Assembly (NCBI GenBank): GCA_016865865.1
Contig: VGOC01000026.1
Coordinates: 1 to 35,533, forward strand
Length of the DNA: 35,533 nt
Origin: Chloroflexota bacterium
Lineage (GTDB): Bacteria; Chloroflexota; Anaerolineae; Anaerolineales; UBA11858
Direction: 5' to 3'
The stretch's first letter is position 1, and each line of letters opens with the position of its first letter. Shown one piece after another: positions 1-7,669 of the stretch. The notes under the pieces were generated by a model that saw only the letters and a program-made list of their open reading frames with translations, made no database searches and had not been told where the DNA came from. The translations under genes were made by a program, and so were the position numbers.

Positions 1-534
1 ATCACTCCCAGGGGGATCAAGTATCGGGAGATGACCGCCAAAGATATTTCGATCATTGATCTGGACGGGAATCTCATCGAAGGCCCAACGCCTTCCTCCG
101 AAACCCCCATGCATACAGCAATCTACTGCCATTTCCCTGCCATCGGCAGCGTCTGTCACACCCATTCCACTTTTGCGATCACTTTCGCCACGCTGGGGGA
201 AGACATCCCCATGGCGAACCTGGAACTGCTGGCTTGCGGCGCGCCGATCCCGGTAGCTCCCTGGGCCTGTCCCGGCACCCCCAGGGCAGGCGAGGTGGTT
301 GTGGAGATCTTTTCCAGCCGCCCAGAATTGAAAGTGATTTTGTTGAAAAAACACGGGCTGGTGGCGATTGGCTCGAACCTCGAGGAGGCCTTCGACATGG
401 CTTTCAACGCCGAGTTGGGTTTGCAAGCCTACCACCAAGCCCTGCAACTGGGCAAACCGGAGCCAATCACAGTCGAACAGTTAGTCGAAATCGTAGCTGC
501 TTATCATATTATTTCGACAGAGCAGCTTCGATAA
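1..534 (+). CDS. Class II aldolase/adducin family protein, 5'-truncated by window edge
   Basis: The frame is open from base 1 and the ATG at 31 is internal: the preceding codons read ITPRGIKYRE, which matches the stretch before the DLDGN motif in L-fuculose-1-phosphate-type aldolases. Visible family features are a Glu before PMH (the catalytic Glu position), the zinc-binding HTHS pair and a third zinc ligand in KKHGL. The family cleaves sugar phosphates such as fuculose- or ribulose-1-phosphate to dihydroxyacetone phosphate and an aldehyde in the cytoplasm; the substrate here cannot be told. About 177 residues are present against a usual 210-220, so only the N-terminus is missing. The 3' end overlaps the end of the convergent DsbA-like gene by 26 bases. 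Confidence 0.85.
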   Translation: MTPRGIKYREMTAKDISIIDLDGNLIEGPTPSSETPMHTAIYCHFPAIGSVCHTHSTFAITFATLGEDIPMANLELLACGAPIPVAPWACPGTPRAGEVVVEIFSSRPELKVILLKKHGLVAIGSNLEEAFDMAFNAELGLQAYHQALQLGKPEPITVEQLVEIVAAYHIISTEQLR

Positions 535-1225
535 GGGATTGGAATTCTGACGTGGGGCGGTTGCCGACCACCAATCGTCCGTTGATCAAAAAGCTGGGGG
601 TGGATTTGACTCCCGACTGTACAGCATCTAGCTGGTCTTGTTGCGTTCGGTCTTGATATTTCCTCTCATCCAGGCAGGCGTCGAATGCGTCCATGTCTAG
701 AGACAGCTCCTCGCCAAAGGCTTGCAGATAACGATCTATAGGCACATTCGGCCCAGAATAGAGGGCGGTCTGGTTGGCGTAGACCAGATCATGGAATTCC
801 CAATATTTGCCCTGATCTCCAGCGCAGTAGGCCGCTTCGGCCAGTCGCGGAGATGGCGTCGGAGTCAACATGCTCCCGACAGATCGAGAAATGAAATATA
901 CCTGGCCGTTCGTTATATATGTTTCGGTGATCAGCTTGCCCGTCCCCTCGGCAAAATCGGCGCAATAGCCGCAACCAAAATCAGCGAACTCCTCGATGAC
1001 CACAGGAGCATCGGGATCGCCCATGGCGTTATCCGAGACATTGGGACGGGAAATGAATTCAGGCACGATGATCTCCCCGAGGGGGATCAGTGAACGTTGG
1101 ATCGTTGGCATCATGAGAATTGCGGCAATAACCAACGCGGCCCCACTGACTACCAGAACTGCTGTCATACGTTGTTGTTTCTTGCGTCTGCGACGTCTCT
1201 CCTGGATGGCTTGACGATTTTGCAT
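509..1225 (-). CDS. Membrane-anchored DsbA-like thiol-disulfide oxidoreductase
   Basis: The 238-residue protein has a very basic N-terminus (RRRRRKKQQR), one membrane segment at about residues 20-40, then a thioredoxin-fold DsbA domain facing outside. The active-site motif is CGYC at about residues 85-88, inside EEFADFGCGYC, and the cis-proline loop is STPSFLING. This fits the disulfide-forming or isomerising DsbA/BdbD group in which a single transmembrane anchor replaces the cleaved signal peptide. I chose the ATG at 1225 because GAGGTG lies 6 bases upstream; a longer reading to 1264 lacks such a site. The gene is followed tail-to-tail by the aldolase with a 26-base overlap. No DsbB/VKOR partner is visible in the window. 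Confidence 0.88.
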   Translation of the reverse strand: MQNRQAIQERRRRRKKQQRMTAVLVVSGAALVIAAILMMPTIQRSLIPLGEIIVPEFISRPNVSDNAMGDPDAPVVIEEFADFGCGYCADFAEGTGKLITETYITNGQVYFISRSVGSMLTPTPSPRLAEAAYCAGDQGKYWEFHDLVYANQTALYSGPNVPIDRYLQAFGEELSLDMDAFDACLDERKYQDRTQQDQLDAVQSGVKSTPSFLINGRLVVGNRPTSEFQSLIEAALSK

Positions 1226-1391
1226 AGAATACACCTCATGAAATGGATTCGATTTCATAGGCACATGAGCCCATTTAATAACGCCCCGAATTTTGCCATA
1301 CCCGTTATGGCTTGTCTAGCTGGAAATCATGAATCCACGGAGAATCTTATCAGGTTCTCATCCACATTTTCAGAGTCCACACGCGCGAATA

Positions 1392-2228
1392 CTATCTCAC
1401 CCGTCCATCGAGCCAGCCGAGCATGTATGCAAAGACTTGATCTTTCTCCGGCTCGTTGTGAAGCTCGTGATACCAGCCCTCCCAGATTTTGAGGGTTACA
1501 TTATCTCCGGCTTTAGCAGCAAATTCCTGGCTGCCTTTTACGGAGGTGATCCGGTCTTCGCTGCCGTGCATCAGCAGCAAGGGCAATGGAAATTCAGCGG
1601 CATGTTCCAAGGCGAATAGACTGGCCTCATGGATGCCGCTCACGAACATGCGCGCAGTAATGCGATCATGCACAAGGGCATCCTCTTCGTAGTCGCGCAC
1701 CACCTGGGGGTCGCGGCTGAGGGCTACGGTCTCTAGCCCGCTGGCCTGGGTAAAAGTCGGCCAGATATTGTTCATCATGCGCCCCAGGGCTACTTTGAAG
1801 GTCGGTGGATCGAACCCCAGGCGGAAATTGGGGCTGGTGGCGATCACACCGGCTAAATCTGGGCGGCGGTCAACGACATAGTTGATCACCAGGCCTCCCA
1901 GGCTGTGTCCATACAGCACAATAGGCTTGCCGGGGTAACGATCCCGCGATGCTTTCAAGAACAGATCGAGATCCCCAAAGAAAGCCTCGGTCGAGAGGAT
2001 ATGGCCTCGTCTGCCCTCCGATTTGCCGTGACCGCGCAAATCGAAGGCTACCAGCGCATATCCGCCCTGATTGAGCGCCTCCCCCACGTGGACGTATCGT
2101 CCACTGTGCTCGCCCAGGCCATGCATCAGGCAAACAACTGCGTGGGGTTCGCCGGGCGGCTGCCAGCCCTGGCCATACAGATGCAATCCATCAGTGGTTC
2201 GTAATGCGAATTCGAAATGCTCACTCAT
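1392..2228 (-). CDS. Alpha/beta hydrolase, monoacylglycerol lipase/lysophospholipase-like
   Basis: The 278-residue protein has the serine-aminopeptidase/monoglyceride-lipase pattern: an oxyanion-hole HGLGEH near residues 36-41, DLRGHGKSEG near 63-72, the nucleophile elbow GHSLGG with Ser at about 109, an acid in HGSEDRITS and a catalytic His in WYHELHNE near the C-terminus. The family hydrolyses monoacylglycerols or lysophospholipids, usually in the cytoplasm or loosely at the membrane. There is no signal peptide. The start at 2228 has GGAG 7 bases upstream. A gap of 90 bases separates it from the V4R gene upstream, with a weak hairpin and T-rich run between them, so it may be transcribed separately. 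The true substrate is unknown. Confidence 0.87.
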   Translation of the reverse strand: MSEHFEFALRTTDGLHLYGQGWQPPGEPHAVVCLMHGLGEHSGRYVHVGEALNQGGYALVAFDLRGHGKSEGRRGHILSTEAFFGDLDLFLKASRDRYPGKPIVLYGHSLGGLVINYVVDRRPDLAGVIATSPNFRLGFDPPTFKVALGRMMNNIWPTFTQASGLETVALSRDPQVVRDYEEDALVHDRITARMFVSGIHEASLFALEHAAEFPLPLLLMHGSEDRITSVKGSQEFAAKAGDNVTLKIWEGWYHELHNEPEKDQVFAYMLGWLDGRVR

Positions 2229-2250
2229 CGGTCAACTCCTCGATAACGAT

Positions 2251-2272
2251 CCTAAGCCGGACAGGCCGGAAC
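2251..2272. repeat. Copy A of a dispersed 22-bp intergenic sequence
   Basis: This sequence matches 10103-10124 at 19 of 22 positions (CCTAA-CCGGAC--GCCGGAAC). Both copies lie just upstream of minus-strand genes and are followed by different A-rich sequence. Next to this copy, 2282-2294 forms a 5-bp hairpin that on the minus strand is followed by five T residues; this could be a weak terminator for the V4R gene. Confidence 0.4.
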
Positions 2273-2318
2273 CAAAAAGATGTGGAGAATCCACGAAGAT
2301 CACGATCCACTCAGTCAG

Positions 2319-2942
2319 TCATTGCCCTAAGGGCTCACCAATTTCAAATTGACAATATTCGTCCCCCATGGCGATGCACTTTGTTTCGCTCACTTCGTAA
2401 TCCTCTCCTGTGGCCCATCGAACCGCCTCACTGAGCGAGCCGATATACAGATAGCAGATTGGGCTATCGCTGGTACGGCCATTACAGATCGCACAGGTGC
2501 GTTCGACATAGATCAATGTGCCATCTATTTCCCCCGCCCAGGCTTCGACTTGCGGGTTGCTCTTTTCGAGAGCATCGGCGACGCTGTTGAGAATGAACTT
2601 GATCCGTTGCTTGCGCGGCAGGGCTTTCAGGGCGATCCCGGCCAGGCCCATCAAGGCTGGCTGCTCACGGATGCCATACTGGAAGGAGGCTTTTCCGATG
2701 CGCTTGAGGATGCCGCGTCCGCCGCGGCCATAGAACTCCTCGATGGCGGCGTTGAAGCGGGCGTATTGGGAGGCCTTGATGCCGGGTTCCAAATCATCCG
2801 GGGGGAAATAGCCGATAAAACGCTCCAGGCCGGTCGTGCGCAATACGACATTCAATCCATTCTCGCCCATGACTTCCTGGGCCGCTACCAGAGCCTGTCG
2901 AACCAGGGCGTTGACAATGACGGCATCTTCTCTATTGACCAT
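2319..2942 (-). CDS. V4R (4-vinyl-reductase-like) domain sensor/binding protein
   Basis: This 207-residue protein is mostly one V4R domain. Its C-terminal half has the family's cysteine pattern, CAICNGRTSDSPIC followed by a Cys in ETKC and DEYCQFEI at the end. The same fold occurs in bacteriochlorophyll 4-vinyl-reductase-related proteins and as the sensing part of aromatic-responsive regulators, where it binds small hydrophobic ligands. No output domain is attached, so here it is probably a stand-alone ligand-binding or adaptor protein. The ATG at 2942 has GGAGG 5 bases upstream. It is the last gene of the long minus-strand signalling/secretion run. A metabolic reductase role is not excluded, but no bacteriochlorophyll genes are near. 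Confidence 0.8.
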   Translation of the reverse strand: MVNREDAVIVNALVRQALVAAQEVMGENGLNVVLRTTGLERFIGYFPPDDLEPGIKASQYARFNAAIEEFYGRGGRGILKRIGKASFQYGIREQPALMGLAGIALKALPRKQRIKFILNSVADALEKSNPQVEAWAGEIDGTLIYVERTCAICNGRTSDSPICYLYIGSLSEAVRWATGEDYEVSETKCIAMGDEYCQFEIGEPLGQ

Positions 2943-3017
2943 GTTATCCTCCAGGGCAGTACAACGCCTCGAGAACCTGAATCACCACAGGGGGCGTCCG
3001 AGGCTCCCATTCTCGAC

Positions 3018-3887
3018 TCAGTGGTTCGCCTCGAAGACTGGGAATACTTCTCCAGTCCTTTCGAAGCCCGCTTTTTCATATAAAGCCAACGAGGCCAGAT
3101 TATTCTCTTCTGTATTGACGGTTATTTTGACGACGCCTCGTCTTCTGAAATTTTTCAACAAGTCCTGCACTAAAGTATAACCCACCCCCCGACGTCTTGC
3201 ACGGGGGTGAACAGCCAGACGAGCCAGATGTCCATCGCATTGATTGGCCATGCTCATCTGATATCCGATGATTCCCTGGCGGTTTTCGGCGACAGTGGCC
3301 AGGGTGGAATCCTGATAAGCAACCCCCAGGAGTACTATAGAATTGCGCCAGAGTGGGTTGAAGGCTTCATTATCCAGAGCATGCACAGCGGCGAGATCAT
3401 CATCGTTCATCAAGCGGATACGATAGGGCAAATCGGAGGGCAGATCGGAGAGAGTTTGATCGCGATCCTTCCACTTCATCATCAGGACATCATAGGAATG
3501 GGAGAAGTTGCTGGTCTCCAACAGCCTTCGGAACCAGCTCTGGAGGGGCAGCGCAGCGACGGGGATGGATTCGCCGATGAGGCGATTGGCAACCGGCCAC
3601 ATCGCCTCCCAGGCGTCATCCACTTGTATTGCGGTGGAAACGGCAAATAAGCGCAGCCAGGATATATCGGGGATATCGGGAGGACAGGCCAGAGCGGCCA
3701 GAACCTGGTCGCCTCGCTCCGCGACCAGGTAAGGTTGTTTCCCCAACCAATCCAAGGGGGTCAGCCAACCCAAATGTCTGTGGACGAATGGGCTGAAATG
3801 AATGAGGGCGGCTAATTTTTGCCGATCAGCTTCTCTGGCTGGCCTGACGGACATGTGGGCTGGATTGGTTGGAGTTGTCGCCATCAT
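3018..3887 (-). CDS. GNAT family N-acetyltransferase with degenerate N-terminal half
   Basis: The 289-residue protein has a clear C-terminal GNAT fold. It includes the acetyl-CoA-binding segment LAVHPRARRRGVGYTLV and the final motif NLASLALYEKAGFERTGEVF. The N-terminal half (residues about 12-130) starts with SVRPAREADRQKL, which looks like the start of a second, decayed GNAT domain, so this is a two-lobed acetyltransferase. The substrate amine is unknown. Two adjacent ATG codons lie at 3887 and 3884 and another in-frame ATG at 3854; none has a strong ribosome site, so the start is uncertain. It begins 20 bases after the TPR gene ends, consistent with one transcript. Confidence 0.82.
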   Translation of the reverse strand: MMATTPTNPAHMSVRPAREADRQKLAALIHFSPFVHRHLGWLTPLDWLGKQPYLVAERGDQVLAALACPPDIPDISWLRLFAVSTAIQVDDAWEAMWPVANRLIGESIPVAALPLQSWFRRLLETSNFSHSYDVLMMKWKDRDQTLSDLPSDLPYRIRLMNDDDLAAVHALDNEAFNPLWRNSIVLLGVAYQDSTLATVAENRQGIIGYQMSMANQCDGHLARLAVHPRARRRGVGYTLVQDLLKNFRRRGVVKITVNTEENNLASLALYEKAGFERTGEVFPVFEANH

Positions 3888-3907
3888 GACGCCAAACCCG
3901 AGACTTT

Positions 3908-4447
3908 CTACCGCCCCATCAGCCGGCCAGGCAAAGAAACCAGACGTTCGAGCAGGCGTTGTTTGAGATTGGGTTTTGATATCCCCTGTACGCCAGCCTG
4001 CATCGTCGCCAACGCCTCGATGGGATGGCCGGTTTTGAGCTGCAAAGCAGAGAGCGATTTCACCACATCCATGCGCAGGTCATCGGCGCCGACCTTTTTC
4101 AGGAGGTCGGCTGATTCCTGGAAATCGGCCATCGCCGCCTGGGACTCGCCCAAAGCTTCTAAAGCGGAGGCGCGATTTCCTAATGCCATCGCGTGGCGGC
4201 GGTCATCTCCAGCAAGGCGAAATACAGCAATCGTCCCTTCGACGGCTTCCAGGGCGGCCTGGGGTTCGTCGGCCTTCAGCAAGGCGACGCAGCGGTTATT
4301 GGCCATCTCGGCGGATTTCAGCTCGTCCCCGGCAGTTTCGTACCCTCCCTGCGCGGCCGCAAAAGAGGCCGCGGCTTTCGAAAAATCTCCCTGGCGATAG
4401 GCGGCGCTGCCCTCGGCTTCTAATTGCTGCGGCGTGATCGTATCCAA
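3908..4447 (-). CDS. Tetratricopeptide-repeat protein
   Basis: The 179-residue alpha-helical protein carries consecutive TPR-like units: EGSAAYRQGDFSKAAASFAA, MANNRCVALLKADEPQAALE and LGNRASALEALGESQAAMAD. It has no signal peptide or membrane segment, so it is probably a cytoplasmic scaffold or adaptor. A basic C-terminal tail follows the repeats. It starts 9 bases after the stop of the double-HTH regulator and ends 20 bases before the acetyltransferase, so it is almost certainly cotranscribed with them. The partner protein cannot be told from the sequence. Confidence 0.8.
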   Translation of the reverse strand: MDTITPQQLEAEGSAAYRQGDFSKAAASFAAAQGGYETAGDELKSAEMANNRCVALLKADEPQAALEAVEGTIAVFRLAGDDRRHAMALGNRASALEALGESQAAMADFQESADLLKKVGADDLRMDVVKSLSALQLKTGHPIEALATMQAGVQGISKPNLKQRLLERLVSLPGRLMGR

Positions 4448-4456
4448 CGAAGGCTC

Positions 4457-5131
4457 CTACAGAGTGATATCCAATAAACCCTCGGCGACCGCCCGAAGCT
4501 GGTCAACCGACATCTTGCTCAACCTTTGAGCTAACTCCAGATAAGGTTGGTTGATGGGTTTACTGATGAATTCTTGTAATTCAGGAGGCAGCCCGAGAAA
4601 ACGCTGGATGGCCTTTTCCTGAGAAACCCACTGCCCTACGGGGCCGGTTTGATCGCGGAACTCATCAATGGAGAGATTCATCAGCTTGAGCATCCCCTCG
4701 AGTTCGGGCAGGGGAATCGGGCGTTCGCTGCGCTCGTATTGCCTAAGTAGACCCGTAGAAATCCCCACGCTCTCCGCTACACTAGCCATCGAAAGCCCGG
4801 CCTCCTGGCGGGCCAGACGCAACTTGGCGCCGATGATGCGCCGGCGCAAGAGCACCATCTTGTCAATTTTTTTGCGATCATATTTCTTTTCGAGCGAAAT
4901 AGACGTATCCCCCCAAAAATGATCCAGTGGAATATCCAGATAGAACGCCAGGGTCTCCAATTCCGGGAGAGAAGGCGAACTATCCCCCCTCTCGAAGGAA
5001 GCAATCCGTTTACTGCTCACTCCAATTGCCTCGCCGCATTCTTTCAAGGTCCTTCCTGATGCCAGGCGCGCGTTGCGAAGTAACACCCCCAATTTCTTAG
5101 CACGAATCGTAATTGCGAGAGGAACGGCCAT
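4457..5131 (-). CDS. Transcriptional regulator with two Cro/C1-type HTH domains
   Basis: The 224-residue protein contains two XRE-family helix-turn-helix domains in tandem. The first is around residues 10-65 (GVLLRNARLASGRTLKECG, then IGVSSKRIASFERG); the second is around 98-152 (AKLRLARQEAGLSMASVAE, then SVGISTGLLRQYERS). A helical C-terminal region follows. Two DNA-binding domains in one chain suggest binding to a bipartite or direct-repeat operator. I chose the ATG at 5131 because GGAG lies upstream and this start leaves 46 bases after cpaF; extension to 5242 would overlap cpaF and reads unlike a real N-terminus. It may control the CpaF-containing run it belongs to, but no operator was identified. 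Confidence 0.83.
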   Translation of the reverse strand: MAVPLAITIRAKKLGVLLRNARLASGRTLKECGEAIGVSSKRIASFERGDSSPSLPELETLAFYLDIPLDHFWGDTSISLEKKYDRKKIDKMVLLRRRIIGAKLRLARQEAGLSMASVAESVGISTGLLRQYERSERPIPLPELEGMLKLMNLSIDEFRDQTGPVGQWVSQEKAIQRFLGLPPELQEFISKPINQPYLELAQRLSKMSVDQLRAVAEGLLDITL

Positions 5132-5177
5132 TAGATCATTACTCCAGCTCTGATATTCATCATCTGTGCTCAGCCAA

Positions 5178-6521
5178 TTATTTTCTCCGCCGTCGCAGCT
5201 CGGAACGGGACGACTCCAGCATATCGGTTGACGCAGCCCCAAATATTTGGGCAGTTAGCTTGAATCCCGCTGCCGCAAGCCGGTCGCTAAACAGCGGGCG
5301 GATGCCTGTCGGCTTGAGTTCTCCGATCACCTTTCCATCAGGAGCGATGCCGGTTTGTTCGAACTTGAATATATCAGTCATGACGATGGTATCCCCCTCC
5401 ATGCCGGCGACTTCTGTAATATAGGTTACTTTTCGAGAGCCATCCTTCATACGGGATTGCTGAACGATCAAATCAATAGCCGAGGCGATTTGCTCGCGAA
5501 TGACTTTCAGAGGCATATCGAGACCGGACATCAAAGCCATGGTCTCCAAACGCGAGAGGGAATCACGGGGTGTATTGGCATGCGCCGTGGTCAAAGAACC
5601 ATCATGGCCGGTATTCATGGCCTGCAACATATCGAGCGCCTCGCCGCCGCGCACCTCTCCAACGATGATCCGGTCGGGGCGCATGCGCAATGAGTTTCGC
5701 ACCAGATCCCGGATACTCACAGAACCGATGCCCTCCACGTTAGGCGGTTTGGTTTCCAGGCGCACAATATGATCCTGATGAAGCTGAAGCTCGGCTGCAT
5801 CTTCGATGGTGACGATGCGTTCATCCTCGGGAATGAAACTCGAGAGGATATTCAATAAGGTGGTCTTCCCTGACCCCGTCCCACCAGAGATGACTATATT
5901 CAGACGGCTCACCACACAGGCGCGCAAGAAATCAGCCATGTGCTCAGTGATGGAACCGAAATTAACCAGTTGCTGGAAGGTCAATTTCTCTTTGGCGAAT
6001 TTTCGGATAGTTATCGAAGGGCCATCAATGGCGACCGGAGGGATGATCGCATTGACGCGCGAACCATCCGGCAAGCGCGCATCAACGGTTGGATTATCGG
6101 CATCGACGCGCCGCCCTAAAGGCAGGATGATGCGATCTATCACCTGCAACACATGATCGTCATTATCGAATTTGACATTTGTCTTGACGAGCTTCCCCCC
6201 CCTCTCGACGTAGACATCATCGGGGCCATTGACCATCACCTCAGAGACGCTATCCTCATCCAATAAGGACTGAATGGGGCCATAGCCTAACAATTCATCC
6301 AAAACATCACGGAAGAGTTGGGCGCGTATACTTTGATCCAGGTTGAGATTCGTGCGCTTATAAACTACCTCCAACGTGTCTATAGCAGCCTGCCGGCGAT
6401 GCTTGATGGAGGGGGGATTATTCTCGAATTCCTGGGTCAGGCTGTTCACCAGATAAGCTTTGAGCTTATCCAGATCGACGCGCTGAGGTTGAGTCGAGGG
6501 AGCCCGGTCCGATAAAGTCAT
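5178..6521 (-). CDS. cpaF: CpaF/TadA-type secretion ATPase
   Basis: This 447-residue protein is a full-length hexameric ATPase of the CpaF/TadA branch, which powers Tad (Flp) pilus assembly and related type II/IV secretion at the inner face of the membrane. The N-terminal domain includes LLGYGPIQSLLDEDSVSEVM; Walker A is GGTGSGKTT at about residues 213-221; the Asp box (IEDAAELQL), the Walker B region (MRPDRIIVGEVRGGEA) and the His box (GHDGSLTTAHAN) follow in order. I prefer ATG 6521, which has GAGGG 9 bases upstream and starts 5 bases after the upstream stop; a GTG at 6545 would overlap that gene by 19 bases. No other tad genes are in the window, so its pilin, TadB/TadC and secretin partners must be elsewhere. 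Confidence 0.92.
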   Translation of the reverse strand: MTLSDRAPSTQPQRVDLDKLKAYLVNSLTQEFENNPPSIKHRRQAAIDTLEVVYKRTNLNLDQSIRAQLFRDVLDELLGYGPIQSLLDEDSVSEVMVNGPDDVYVERGGKLVKTNVKFDNDDHVLQVIDRIILPLGRRVDADNPTVDARLPDGSRVNAIIPPVAIDGPSITIRKFAKEKLTFQQLVNFGSITEHMADFLRACVVSRLNIVISGGTGSGKTTLLNILSSFIPEDERIVTIEDAAELQLHQDHIVRLETKPPNVEGIGSVSIRDLVRNSLRMRPDRIIVGEVRGGEALDMLQAMNTGHDGSLTTAHANTPRDSLSRLETMALMSGLDMPLKVIREQIASAIDLIVQQSRMKDGSRKVTYITEVAGMEGDTIVMTDIFKFEQTGIAPDGKVIGELKPTGIRPLFSDRLAAAGFKLTAQIFGAASTDMLESSRSELRRRRK

Positions 6522-6526
6522 ACGAT

Positions 6527-6826
6527 CTATCCCTCGGCTGTCCACTCGCTGGTTGCATCCACTGGGCTCATCCAGAGCACATGATCCAGATTCACCGTCA
6601 AGAATTCGGTGTGGTAGAGCTTGTCCCCGCGTGCGTTCAAAACATCCGCATTGGTCACGGCGATGAATTTTTCGGATTTATTCAATTCATCCTTCAAACG
6701 CTCTCCTGGGCGCACATAGATATCCCCAATGATACGCACTGTCAGAGTCTGGATGATGGTGCGCACTACATCTTTCGAGATGACTTCCGTGAAGTACTTT
6801 CCCTTGAAATCTATATGCATGGACAT
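6527..6826 (-). CDS. Small conserved protein of unknown function, DUF6812-like
   Basis: This 99-residue protein is soluble and mixed alpha/beta. The segment VRIIGDIYVRPGERLKDELN followed by KFIAVTNADV resembles the small family in which a short beta domain is followed by R-x-x-D-x-L-N and F-x-x-x-T-N motifs (DUF6812, from memory). No catalytic or metal-binding residues stand out. AGGAGA lies 7 bases before the ATG at 6826. It lies between the response regulator (11 bases) and cpaF (5 bases). That tight packing implies cotranslation with them and a possible link to pilus or secretion control; this is inferred from position only. Confidence 0.7.
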   Translation of the reverse strand: MSMHIDFKGKYFTEVISKDVVRTIIQTLTVRIIGDIYVRPGERLKDELNKSEKFIAVTNADVLNARGDKLYHTEFLTVNLDHVLWMSPVDATSEWTAEG

Positions 6827-6837
6827 AGATGTTTCTC

Positions 6838-7548
6838 CTAACTATTAGCCGAAGTTTCATCGGGATATGGCATAGTGTACCCTAAACCTGGGCGGGTCAC
6901 AATATATCGGGGCTCTTTTGGATGATCTTCGAGTTTTTGCCGTAAGCGAGAAATGCTCACCCAAAGCACCTCCTTGTCCTCCCGGTATGACTGCCCCCAT
7001 ACATTCTCCAACAATACTTCCGAAGTCATGATGCGGCCCTTATTTTGCACAAACTGCAAAAGCAAGCGATATTCAGTCGCCGATAGCAGCACTTCGGTAT
7101 CGCCAATATAAACTTGCGCTCGGGCAAAATCCACACGCAATTTGCCATGCGAAAAAGCTGATTGTTGGGAAGAGCTTTCGGAAAATTGCGCCCGGCGGAG
7201 TACAGCTCTCACACGAGCCAGCAATTCGGTCACAGAATAGGGCTTGACGATATAGTCATCCGCGCCAACATCCAATCCTCGGACGCGATCCCGTTCGTCG
7301 CTGAGCGCAGTGACCATGATGATCGGCACAGCCGAAAATCTACGGATGCGCTCACAGGCTTCGATGCCATCAAGATCGGGCATCATTATATCCAACAATA
7401 CTAAATCTGGACGGTTGGCGTCCACCGTATCAACTGCTTCCTGACCACCAGCAGCAGTGATGACTTTATACCCCGCGCTTACAAGGTTGGCTTCCATCAG
7501 ACGCACATAGCGAGGCTCGTCATCAACAACCAGTATTAGCGCACTCAT
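6838..7548 (-). CDS. OmpR/PhoB-family response regulator
   Basis: The 236-residue protein has an N-terminal receiver domain with acidic residues in VVDDEP, phospho-acceptor Asp at about 53 in LVLLDIMMPD, Thr in IIMVTAL and Lys in YIVKP. A C-terminal winged-helix DNA-binding domain follows, with LSATEYRLLLQFVQN and a VWGQSY/RLRQKLE region ending in RPGLGYTM. The ATG at 7548 has GAGGAGG just upstream. It follows the GAF histidine kinase, now separated from it by a 93-bp mobile element; before that insertion its start codon overlapped the kinase stop. It is the likely DNA-binding output for one or both upstream kinases. Confidence 0.93.
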   Translation of the reverse strand: MSALILVVDDEPRYVRLMEANLVSAGYKVITAAGGQEAVDTVDANRPDLVLLDIMMPDLDGIEACERIRRFSAVPIIMVTALSDERDRVRGLDVGADDYIVKPYSVTELLARVRAVLRRAQFSESSSQQSAFSHGKLRVDFARAQVYIGDTEVLLSATEYRLLLQFVQNKGRIMTSEVLLENVWGQSYREDKEVLWVSISRLRQKLEDHPKEPRYIVTRPGLGYTMPYPDETSANS

Positions 7549-7568
7549 ACATCCTCCTCACAAGATCG

Positions 7569-7576
7569 AGAGATTC
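7569..7576. repeat. Left 8-bp target-site duplication of MITE 1
   Basis: AGAGATTC occurs here directly before the element and again at 7670-7677 directly after it, with no mismatch. Confidence 0.85.
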
Positions 7577-7669
7577 GTATCTTCTCAACAACTTGGGGGA
7601 AGATGGGGGGTGTGCGGGCGGCTTCGCCGCCCGCACACCCCGCCTCCCCCCTTATTATTGAGATGATAC
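7577..7669. mobile_element. 93-bp palindromic MITE, IS66-like (MITE 1)
   Basis: The whole element is a long imperfect palindrome. Terminal repeats are GTATCTTCTCAA at the left and GTATCATCTCAA at the right (reverse complement). The centre is a perfect 16-bp stem (7607-7622 with 7626-7641) closed by a 3-base loop. It is flanked by the perfect 8-bp direct repeat AGAGATTC. Ends beginning GTA and an 8-bp duplication are typical of the IS66 family, so this is probably a non-autonomous derivative mobilised in trans; it has no coding capacity. The right end encodes the last four residues and stop of the kinase gene. TIR and core are related to those of the element at 14028-14141. Confidence 0.85.

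Noticed and set aside
1295-1311. Hairpin GCCATA/TATGGC upstream of the DsbA-like gene as a terminator
   Set aside because: The stem is only 6 bp and is not followed by T residues on either strand in a useful direction.
2349-3083. Open frame of 244 codons on the plus strand opposite the V4R gene
   Set aside because: The minus strand encodes a recognisable V4R domain with a good ribosome site; the plus-strand reading has neither.
7607-7641. GC-rich 16-bp hairpin after the kinase gene as an intrinsic terminator
   Set aside because: No T-tract follows on the minus strand. The wider inverted repeat with an 8-bp target duplication shows it is the centre of a mobile element.
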